Part shown: piece by piece, positions 51,723 through 58,971 of the stretch
How positions within the stretch are numbered: position 1 is the first letter of the stretch
How the letters are laid out: the number at the start of each line of letters is the position of its first letter
NCBI GenBank assembly: GCA_965226435.1
Contig: CBDDCY010000008.1
Coordinates: 310,001 to 374,000 of the forward strand
DNA from: UBA6623 sp965226435
GTDB lineage: Bacteria > Acidobacteriota > Terriglobia > Bryobacterales > UBA6623
Direction of reading: 5' to 3'
DNA length: 64,000 nucleotides
Program-made: the position numbers and the translations under genes
The notes under the pieces: model-generated
Told to the model about the DNA's origin: nothing
The model's database searches: none
Seen by the model: the letters and a program-made list of their open reading frames with translations, nothing else

Positions 51723-52748
51723 GTGTCAGGGTCATTGACAGGATTGACGACTGGCGGAAACGCAGCCGCCGCGTCACGCGCGGGCTGGTGGCAGCGCATT
51801 CGCGGGAATGCCGGTGCCGCCCGCGGGACCGTGATTGGTATCGATGTCGGCTCCAAGAGGACTCAAGTGATCCTCCTCCGCCGAGCCGCAACAACGATCT
51901 CTCTGGATAAGGTTGCTTTGTTTCCCACCTCGCCCGAGGCCACCACGGCCGGGGAGTTCACCAACGGCTTGGCAGTGGCCGAACAGCTGGAAGCCATTTG
52001 GCCGGCCTACAGCATCAAGACGTCTCGTGCCGCCATCGCCGTCAACGGCGACAAGGTTTTTTGCCAAGCCCTCCACTTGTCCTCCGATTCCCAGGAATAT
52101 ATCGAGTCGGCGCTGCGGAGTGAAGCGCTACGTGTGGCGCCCTATTCGCTTGAGACCGCGACTCTCGACTATGAAGCGCTTACGGGCCCGGACCGGGATC
52201 AATTGTTGTGGGTCAGCGCGCCGACCGAGCAGGTCGAGTGGGTCCGGGACGTCGTCGATTTTGCCGGTAAGACCCCGGCCTTGGTCGACGCGGAGGCCTG
52301 CGCGTTGGCGAATGCCTTCATCTTCAACAACAAACCCCGACAAGACGCGGGGTCTCTCCTGCTGCATGTCGGAGCCGGAACGCTCACCGCCTGTTTGTTG
52401 CGCGGAGAAGCGCTGCTTTGCTCACGAACGGCCCGCATGCACGACAGCGCGTCGGAAGAGGGGCATGAAGCGTTAAGAATTGCATCGGAAGCCCACCAAT
52501 TGTGGGACCTGCTTAGCGCACAAACGAGGATGGAAGGGGTCGAATCAATCTGGGTCTCCGGTGGCGGCGCCCGCGATGCAGTCGTCGCCGCCATCAGCGA
52601 ACGCTTTGAAGTGCAAGCGGATCGGTTCGATCCTTTTCGTGAAATTGATTTGCCGGAGGAAGGCGACGCAGCGAGGATGACCGAAGAACAGCGCGCCGGC
52701 TGCGCGGTTGCTGTCGGTCTCGCTTTGCGTGGGTTTGAAGATTTATGA
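51723..52748 (+). CDS. pilM: PilM-like actin-fold protein
   Basis: The 341-residue protein has the PilM/FtsA-type fold: VIGIDVGSKRTQVILL for the phosphate-1 loop, LLHVGAGTLTACLL for the second phosphate loop, and SIWVSGGGARDAVV near the C-terminus. PilM is a cytoplasmic part of type IV pilus alignment complexes that binds the PilN tail. GTG 51723 is preceded by GGAGAAGG. The N-terminal 35 residues are an extra basic Gly/Ala-rich stretch. It overlaps the next gene by four bases. The usual pilO, pilP and pilQ partners are absent in this window. Confidence 0.82.
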   Translation: MSGSLTGLTTGGNAAAASRAGWWQRIRGNAGAARGTVIGIDVGSKRTQVILLRRAATTISLDKVALFPTSPEATTAGEFTNGLAVAEQLEAIWPAYSIKTSRAAIAVNGDKVFCQALHLSSDSQEYIESALRSEALRVAPYSLETATLDYEALTGPDRDQLLWVSAPTEQVEWVRDVVDFAGKTPALVDAEACALANAFIFNNKPRQDAGSLLLHVGAGTLTACLLRGEALLCSRTARMHDSASEEGHEALRIASEAHQLWDLLSAQTRMEGVESIWVSGGGARDAVVAAISERFEVQADRFDPFREIDLPEEGDAARMTEEQRAGCAVAVGLALRGFEDL

Positions 52749-53488
52749 TTCGGGTCAATCTATTGCAGCCGCGTATTTCCGCGGTTCCCGACGCACCGCG
52801 GCCGGCCGCTAGGGCGCGAAAGCGGCCGATGTTTATTTCCGGATACGAAGCGGCGCTGGGCGTGGTTCTGCTCGCCGGCGGCGCAACAGCGATGTTCTTC
52901 TATTTCGACGGTTCGGTGGACGGGGAAGATCCACGGCAGGCCCCGCCGGTGGTCGCGGTCGCCCCGGACGAGAGCTCCGCCGATCCGGCCGATGTCGACG
53001 AGCCGGCCGAGACCGCGCCGGACGCGGCGAATGCAGCGCCAAGCGACAGCCCGGCCGCTTCGGAGCCGGTGGAGGCCGAACCGGCGGCGGAGCCCCCTAC
53101 CGACGTTGCGAAGCGACCGCCGCCCGCGACCCCGGCTCCTTCGACTTCGGCTTCTTCGCCGTTACGGTTAAGCAATCTTAATATCGCCAACCGCAACGGG
53201 GATCTCAAAATGACGCTCACCTTGAGCGGCCGCCCCTCCTACAAGAAGTTTCAACTCAACAACCCGAACCGCATCGTGATCGATATCGCCAATGCGCGTG
53301 TTGGCTTGCGACGTTCCAATTTGGTTCAGAATGTCGATCACCCTTTGGTGAGACGCGTTCGGGTGGGGCAATTCGCGCAAGATCCCTGGGTCACTCGGCT
53401 TGTCCTCGACGTCACGCAATTCCCCAATTTGCTCTTGTTTCCGCACTCGGGCGGCTTGGATATCCAAGTATCGAAAAGCGGCCAATGA
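52745..53488 (+). CDS. PilN-like N-terminus fused to AMIN domain
   Basis: The 247-residue protein opens MIRVNLLQPR, the short motif by which PilN docks into PilM. It has one membrane helix (about 37-58), then an Ala/Pro/Glu-rich linker (about 60-145). The C-terminal AMIN domain, as found in the PilQ secretin N-terminus and in AmiC amidases, begins near LSNLNIANRNGDLKMTL and contains NPNRIVIDIANA. The PilN coiled-coil and ferredoxin-like part is missing. The stop overlaps the M24 gene by four bases. It appears to replace PilN, and possibly PilP/PilQ functions, with one protein that links PilM to the cell wall. Confidence 0.75.
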   Translation: MIRVNLLQPRISAVPDAPRPAARARKRPMFISGYEAALGVVLLAGGATAMFFYFDGSVDGEDPRQAPPVVAVAPDESSADPADVDEPAETAPDAANAAPSDSPAASEPVEAEPAAEPPTDVAKRPPPATPAPSTSASSPLRLSNLNIANRNGDLKMTLTLSGRPSYKKFQLNNPNRIVIDIANARVGLRRSNLVQNVDHPLVRRVRVGQFAQDPWVTRLVLDVTQFPNLLLFPHSGGLDIQVSKSGQ

Positions 53489-54594
53489 GCGCGGCGGCAA
53501 CGACGAAAAAGCGGGAGAAAAGTCCCTATCCGGGACGTCGACTTCGCTTACGTAAGTTGCTCGCCTCCGAGGACCAAGAGTATTTCTTCGTCTCGGGCCT
53601 CGCGAATATCCGCTACCTGACGGGGTTTCACGGAAGCAACGGTATTGTTCTCATCGCCCCCGAGGCAACCGTGCTCTACACGGACGGCCGCTATGCGATC
53701 CAGGCTCGACAGCAGGCCGTTGACGTGGACATTCAAGTGTTCAGCGAGGGATTTCTGTCCGGTGTCATCAAGGATCTCAAGCGCCGCAAGATACGGCGTC
53801 TGGGGTTTGAACGCAACCGGCTTTCCTTTGCTGAGTACCAGTATCTCCGGGAAAATCTCTGCGGATGTCGGTTGAGGCCCCTGATGCAGTTGGTGGAGGC
53901 GCAGCGCGCCGTGAAGAATCCCGATGAAGTGGAGCGAATTCGCCGCTCCGTCGTGCTGAATTCGAAGGCTTTCGACAACGTATGCCGCCGAGCGCGACCG
54001 GAATGGAGCGAATCGCGCATGGCTGCGGAGATCGAGTACGAAATGTCCTCTTTAGGCGCAACAGGCAAGGCTTTCGACACAATTGTCGCAAGTGGCCCGC
54101 GTTCCGCGCTGCCCCATGCGACTCCTGGAAAGCATCATCTGCGCCGAAATGCGCCGATCGTCGTCGATCAGGGTGCTATACTCGATGGTTATGCGAGTGA
54201 CATGACTCGTATGATTTGCTTTGGAAAGCCCGGTGCCCGGTTCAGAGAGCTGCATCGGGCTGTTCGGGAAGCTCAGGCCGCCGCCACGGCTGTGGTCAGG
54301 GCGGGTGTTAAGGCCCGAACGGTAGATCGCGAGGCCCGCCGGGTTCTCCGGAAGTTTAAGCTGGAAAGGGCCTTTCCGCATTCCACCGGGCATGGCTTGG
54401 GATTGGAAATACACGAGCCGCCGCGGGTAGGTCCCACGGAAGAGGCACGGCTGGTGACCGGAATGGTGATTACGATCGAACCGGGCGCTTACCTCGAAGA
54501 TGTGGGGGGAGTTCGGATCGAGGATGTTGTGGCCGTGACGCCGACCGGTTGCCGTGTGTTGACGAAAACGTCGCGACAACTGCGCGTCCTATGA
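53485..54594 (+). CDS. M24 family aminopeptidase (Xaa-Pro type)
   Basis: The 369-residue enzyme has the creatinase N-domain (residues about 20-150, with YLTGFHGSNGIVLI) and the pita-bread C-domain. The metal ligands are in VVDQGAILDGYASDMTR (two Asp), HSTGHGLGLEIHE (His), TIEPGAYL (Glu) and GVRIEDVV (Glu), so it should be active. M24 genes often precede accB and accC, as here, though efp, which commonly sits between them, is missing. The ATG overlaps the AMIN-domain gene by four bases. Confidence 0.93.
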   Translation: MSAAATTKKREKSPYPGRRLRLRKLLASEDQEYFFVSGLANIRYLTGFHGSNGIVLIAPEATVLYTDGRYAIQARQQAVDVDIQVFSEGFLSGVIKDLKRRKIRRLGFERNRLSFAEYQYLRENLCGCRLRPLMQLVEAQRAVKNPDEVERIRRSVVLNSKAFDNVCRRARPEWSESRMAAEIEYEMSSLGATGKAFDTIVASGPRSALPHATPGKHHLRRNAPIVVDQGAILDGYASDMTRMICFGKPGARFRELHRAVREAQAAATAVVRAGVKARTVDREARRVLRKFKLERAFPHSTGHGLGLEIHEPPRVGPTEEARLVTGMVITIEPGAYLEDVGGVRIEDVVAVTPTGCRVLTKTSRQLRVL

Positions 54595-54647
54595 TCCTCT
54601 ACCGGGCTGAGCGTTCTTTCATCGATTCGTTCGCGGCGCACTAAATC

Positions 54648-55154
54648 ATGGATCTGAGAAAAATCAAAGCATTGATCGAGGCGGTGACCGAGGGCGATAT
54701 CGCCGAACTCGAGGTCGAGTCGAAAGAGGGCACCGTCCGCATTCGACGCGATCCCCGCCATGAAGACGCGGCAAAGCCGTACGTCGTCATGTCGAATCCC
54801 GCCCTGAGTACACCCGAAGCCGCCCCGGCGGCCTTGCCCGCCCCGCTCGATCAGCCGGTCATTTCCCCTTCCGAGCCGACAGCGGATTCCGCGGCCGACG
54901 ATGATGAGGACGCCGAAGTCATCACCTCGCCCATTGTGGGGACTTTCTATGAATCGCCATCGCCCGACGCATCGGCTTTCGTCGAGATCGGCGACACCGT
55001 CAAGGCCGGACAGGTTCTTTGCATTATCGAGGCGATGAAGCTGATGAACGAAATCGAAGCTGAAGTCGGCGGCGTCGTGGTCAAGCGATTCGTCTCCAAT
55101 GGCCAGCCCGTCGAATACGGCGAGAAACTGTTCGCCGTCAAACCCGGCGCCTGA
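54648..55154 (+). CDS. accB: Biotin carboxyl carrier protein of acetyl-CoA carboxylase
   Basis: The 168-residue protein has the AccB N-terminal region (DLRKIKALIEAVTEGDIAEL), a Pro/Ala-rich linker (about 55-90), and the biotinyl domain with the biotinylation motif AMKLMNE (Lys of EAMKLM) and TSPIVGTFYESPSP. It carries CO2 between AccC and the carboxyltransferase in fatty-acid synthesis. It starts 54 bp after the M24 gene and is followed by accC after 60 bp, the usual order. Confidence 0.96.
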   Translation: MDLRKIKALIEAVTEGDIAELEVESKEGTVRIRRDPRHEDAAKPYVVMSNPALSTPEAAPAALPAPLDQPVISPSEPTADSAADDDEDAEVITSPIVGTFYESPSPDASAFVEIGDTVKAGQVLCIIEAMKLMNEIEAEVGGVVVKRFVSNGQPVEYGEKLFAVKPGA

Positions 55155-55214
55155 GGGGCTGTAAAACAGACCGCTGGGCACAGCCCCCATTTTTTCACGA
55201 GAGTCGCGCTTTCC

Positions 55215-56555
55215 ATGATTCGAAAATTGCTTGTCGCCAATCGCGGAGAAATCGCCCTGCGGGTGATTACCGCTTGCAAGGATCTGGGGATCCGCACGGT
55301 CGCCGTGTATTCGGAAGCCGACCGCGAATCGCTGCACGTCCGCCACGCCGATGAAGCGCTCTGCATCGGCCCGCCTCGAAGCGCCGATAGCTATCTCAAT
55401 GTACCGGCGGTGATCAGCGCCGCCGAAGTCACCGATGCCGACGCGATTCACCCGGGCTATGGTTTCCTGGCCGAGGACGCCTCGTTCGCGGAGGTCTGCG
55501 AGGTCTCGGGGATTACGTTTATCGGACCCGATCCCGAGATCACCCGCCTAATGGGCGATAAGGCCGAGGCTCGCCGCGCGGTCAAGAAGGCCGGTCTGCC
55601 GATCTTGCCCGGCACCGAGAACCCGATTCATTCCGTGGACGAGGCGCGGCGCGCGGCCGACGAAATCGGCTACCCGGTGATTATCAAAGCCGCGGCGGGC
55701 GGGGGCGGCCGCGGCATGCGTGTCGTCGAGAGTGCCAAGCGCTTGGATGAACTGTTTCACCAGGCGCAGCACGAAGCCGCGGTCAGTTTCCACTCCTCGG
55801 ACGTTTATCTCGAAAAATACGTCGAGCGGCCGCGGCATATCGAGTTTCAAGTCCTCGGCGACCGTCACGGCAAAGTAGTCGCGCTAGGCGAACGGGAATG
55901 TTCGATCCAGCGACGGCATCAGAAATTGATCGAGGAGGCCCCGTCGCCCACCCTCGACGCCGCGACTCGCAACGATCTCTCCGAAAGAATTGAGGTGGCG
56001 CTCTCTGAGATCGGCTATTCGAACGCCGGGACGGTCGAGTTTCTGATGGATGAAGACGGCCATCTGCATTTCATCGAGATGAACGCTCGCATCCAGGTGG
56101 AACACCCCGTGACCGAGGCGATCACGGGTATCGATCTGGTGAAGAGCCAAATTCTGCTGGCTGACGGCGCGCATCTTTTCGATGTCGTGCCTGAGAAGAT
56201 TGAAGTCCGCGGTCACGCCATCGAGTGCCGTGTCAACGCCGAGAATCCCGAGACATTCGTGCCATCGGCCGGGCGTATCACGAACATGATTCCGCCCGGA
56301 GGAATCGGTGTCAGGGTCGACACGGCGGCCTATAGCGGCTGGGTCGTGCCGCCTTATTACGACTCTCTGGTAGCGAAGTTAATCGTCCACGGGCGAGATC
56401 GGACCGAAGCGGTGACCCGCATGCAAAGGGCTCTCGATCTGTTTGTCGTCGAGGGGATTCACACGTCGATTCCGCTCCATCAAAGGATCATGGCCGACGC
56501 GGATTTTTCGTTGGGCAAATTCGATACGCATTTTATCGAACGCCTGCTCGGCTGA
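55215..56555 (+). CDS. accC: Biotin carboxylase of acetyl-CoA carboxylase
   Basis: The 446-residue enzyme carboxylates biotin on AccB using ATP and bicarbonate. It begins MIRKLLVANRGEIALRV, has the ATP-grasp loop KAAAGGGGRGMRVV, the HIEFQVLGD segment, EMNARIQVEHPVTE for metal binding, and GHAIECRVNAE with the C-terminal carboxylase domain. Length is normal. The stop at 56555 is 23 bp from the next start. Confidence 0.97.
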   Translation: MIRKLLVANRGEIALRVITACKDLGIRTVAVYSEADRESLHVRHADEALCIGPPRSADSYLNVPAVISAAEVTDADAIHPGYGFLAEDASFAEVCEVSGITFIGPDPEITRLMGDKAEARRAVKKAGLPILPGTENPIHSVDEARRAADEIGYPVIIKAAAGGGGRGMRVVESAKRLDELFHQAQHEAAVSFHSSDVYLEKYVERPRHIEFQVLGDRHGKVVALGERECSIQRRHQKLIEEAPSPTLDAATRNDLSERIEVALSEIGYSNAGTVEFLMDEDGHLHFIEMNARIQVEHPVTEAITGIDLVKSQILLADGAHLFDVVPEKIEVRGHAIECRVNAENPETFVPSAGRITNMIPPGGIGVRVDTAAYSGWVVPPYYDSLVAKLIVHGRDRTEAVTRMQRALDLFVVEGIHTSIPLHQRIMADADFSLGKFDTHFIERLLG

Positions 56556-56577
56556 CTCACTTAGCGGCAAACGCCCC

Positions 56578-57867
56578 ATGGCGCAAATCCCATCTTGGCG
56601 CAAGACGTGGCGCACCCCCAGACGCATTCCCCAGGGCTCGAGCCGAGTCACCCACGCCCCGTGCATGCTCGCGGTCGCCTGTCTCGCCGTCAATGCTTTC
56701 GCCGCCGATTGGCCCCAGTTTCTCGGCCCCAACCGTGACGGCGTCTACACCGCCGACGACCTCGCGGAAACTTGGCCGCCCCAAGGCCCCTCGCAAGTGT
56801 GGGAACGAGCGGTCGGCGAAGGCTACAGCAACCCGGTCGTTGCCAAGGGTCGCGTGATCTTATTCCACCGCGAAGGCGACCAAGATGTCGTGGAGGCGCT
56901 CGACGCCGAAACGGGCGACGAGATTTGGTCCTTTTCCTACTCCACCGATTACCGCGATGATTTCGGTTTCAGCGATGGGCCGCGTTCAAGTCCGGTGGTT
57001 GTCGGCGGACAAGTCTATACCTTCGGGGCCCAAGGCATGTTGCATTGTCTGCAGTTTGTTTCGGGCCGCAAACTCTGGAGCCTTGACACACACCGCGAAT
57101 TCGGCGTCCGCAAAGGGTTTTTCGGAGCATCGGGGACTCCGCTGGTCGAAGGACCGCGAATCTTCTTGAATGTCGGCGGTGCCGGCGCGGGGCTCATTGC
57201 ACTGGATAAGGACGTCGGTCGGCTGCTTTGGAAAACGGGCTCCGACGAGGCTTCCTACGCTTCTCCCGTGAAGACTCGTTTGGGAGAAGAATCGGCGATT
57301 CTTTTCTTCACCCGAAACGGATTGGTTGGCGTGCGACCTCGGACCGGAGAGGTCGTGCTCGAACACCGCTGGCGGGCGCGCAGCCGCAATTCCGTGAACG
57401 CGGCCACGCCCCTCGTTGTCGACGACACGGTTTTTCTCTCGTCAAGTTATGGAACCGGCGCGACGGTCGTGCGGTTACAGAGCGGGGAAGTGCAAACTCT
57501 GTGGGCGTCGGACGACGTGTTGACCAACCACTACGCGACAAGCGTTCACAAGGACGGTGTGCTCTACGGGTTTCACGGTCGGCAAGAATACTCGCCGAGC
57601 TTTCGCGCCGCCGACTGGAAGACCGGCAAAGTGCATTGGAGCGAGGAGCGCTTCGGCGGCGGTTCAGTGATCGTGGCGGGCGACCGCTTATTGATTCAGC
57701 GCGAGAACGGCGAACTCGTCTTGGCGTCCGCGACGCCGGAGCGGTTCGAAGTGATCTCACGGGCGCAAATTCTGCAAGGAACCGTGAGGGCGTACGCGGC
57801 CCTCGCGGACGGACTCTACTACGTACGCAACGGCGATACGCTGGTCTGCGTGAAGCTGAAGCAATAG
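56578..57867 (+). CDS. Secreted PQQ-like beta-propeller protein
   Basis: The 429-residue protein has a signal-like N-terminus (hydrophobic residues around 28-40, ending FAA) and then WPQFLGPNRDGVY, the usual opening of PQQ-like beta-propeller proteins of Acidobacteriota and Planctomycetes. Repeated Trp-containing blades such as ALDAETGDEIWSFSY and GRKLWSLDTH occur across the protein. No PQQ-dehydrogenase catalytic residues are apparent. ATG 56578 is chosen over the upstream in-frame start at 56443, which lies within accC. It follows accC after 23 bp and may be in the same transcript. Function unknown. Confidence 0.85.
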   Translation: MAQIPSWRKTWRTPRRIPQGSSRVTHAPCMLAVACLAVNAFAADWPQFLGPNRDGVYTADDLAETWPPQGPSQVWERAVGEGYSNPVVAKGRVILFHREGDQDVVEALDAETGDEIWSFSYSTDYRDDFGFSDGPRSSPVVVGGQVYTFGAQGMLHCLQFVSGRKLWSLDTHREFGVRKGFFGASGTPLVEGPRIFLNVGGAGAGLIALDKDVGRLLWKTGSDEASYASPVKTRLGEESAILFFTRNGLVGVRPRTGEVVLEHRWRARSRNSVNAATPLVVDDTVFLSSSYGTGATVVRLQSGEVQTLWASDDVLTNHYATSVHKDGVLYGFHGRQEYSPSFRAADWKTGKVHWSEERFGGGSVIVAGDRLLIQRENGELVLASATPERFEVISRAQILQGTVRAYAALADGLYYVRNGDTLVCVKLKQ

Positions 57868-57917
57868 TCAACGCGGAACTCACCTACGACGGGTCAATTC
57901 TGCCCGCATTTTTCAGC

Positions 57918-58907
57918 TCAATGTTTATCGATATCCAAGCGCAGGATATTGCCCTCGTCCGCCGAGGCCAGGATGGATTCGGGTGCGTACTTGCCGGCCA
58001 TCATCCGCGTGACCGCCACAATGCCGCCGCCGAAAATCATGAGAAACACGAGAAGACAGCAGAAGATAATGATGTCGGTAAGCAGCGTGGCCAAGTTTTC
58101 ACTGCGCGTCATCTCACGATGATGAGGCGTGATTTCGGCGGCATAGCGAACGCGCGCCAACAGACGTTGCGCCTCGTCGGCGGAAGGTGGATTGGGCACT
58201 ACCGCCACCAATGGGCCGGAACGCTTGACGACCGCGGCGTCCAACTGGTTGAAGGCCTCGAATTGGTCGCGCGCGATTTGCGGCGTGGGGTAGCTGAAGA
58301 GCAGCAGTTTGTGTTCGCCGTTCGGAGTTGCGTAGCGGCCGTAGTGGGCCTCTGTCCCGAAATGAAAGGCCGCAACCGACGGGGGGATCGTCGGCGCGAC
58401 TCGCTCGAGCCCCGCCGGCCCCAGAATGTGGCGCGTCGAGTGAGGAACGATTTGGTCGGTCGGGAAATAGGCCACCAAAGGGGGCAGCGCCGTCATTTGC
58501 ACGCGCGGCAAAAAAGCCAACATCAACTCGACATGTTCGTCGACCGGATCGGCGCCCCGCATTTCGATCACGTAGTTACCAAAACGGATCAGCGTCCGGT
58601 CGCCGCTTCGAACCGCGCCCTCGCCGTAAGGCCGCGCGACACCCTCCGCCGGCTGCAGCGATAAGAAAGCCGCGAAAGCCCCGGTCGGGTCCTGGAAACG
58701 CCGAGCCGTGATATCCACCGATGGGCCGGCCTGGGTGACGTAGCGCGCCGTTTCGCCTTCCTCGAAGCCGAATTCCAGATAGAGGTCTCTGTTGTCGGGA
58801 GTATAGGCCTCGACGCTCTTGCGCTCAAACTCGCCCAATGCCTCGGGCAACAACGCCGCCCCGGCCAACAGCGGGAAAAGCAATAAAAGCGAAACGATTC
58901 TAGTCAT
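57918..58907 (-). CDS. DUF6599 family membrane-anchored protein
   Basis: The 329-residue protein has a signal peptide (residues 1-18), a DUF6599-like domain with LYLEFGFEEGETARYVTQ, TRHILGPAGLERV and LLLFSYPTPQIARDQFEAF, and one C-terminal membrane helix (about 278-302) with a short basic cytoplasmic tail. The family is frequent in Acidobacteriota and of unknown function. ATG 58907 is chosen because the in-frame upstream stretch to 59108 runs into secA and lacks homology. It follows secA on the same strand after 64 bp. Confidence 0.8.
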   Translation of the reverse strand: MTRIVSLLLLFPLLAGAALLPEALGEFERKSVEAYTPDNRDLYLEFGFEEGETARYVTQAGPSVDITARRFQDPTGAFAAFLSLQPAEGVARPYGEGAVRSGDRTLIRFGNYVIEMRGADPVDEHVELMLAFLPRVQMTALPPLVAYFPTDQIVPHSTRHILGPAGLERVAPTIPPSVAAFHFGTEAHYGRYATPNGEHKLLLFSYPTPQIARDQFEAFNQLDAAVVKRSGPLVAVVPNPPSADEAQRLLARVRYAAEITPHHREMTRSENLATLLTDIIIFCCLLVFLMIFGGGIVAVTRMMAGKYAPESILASADEGNILRLDIDKH

Positions 58908-58971
58908 GCGGTGGGGCCGACATCCAGGCCCGCCCATCCTAAACTTGTGACCGAGCACTTGTATCGAACGA

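Noticed and set aside
57890..57913. Weak stem (CGGG/CCCG) followed by five T after the PQQ-propeller gene
   Set aside because: A four-base stem with a nine-base loop is too weak to call a terminator.
57228..58664. 478-codon plus-strand open frame
   Set aside because: Overlaps the PQQ-propeller gene in another frame and the DUF6599 gene antisense; the product is Arg-rich with no pattern.
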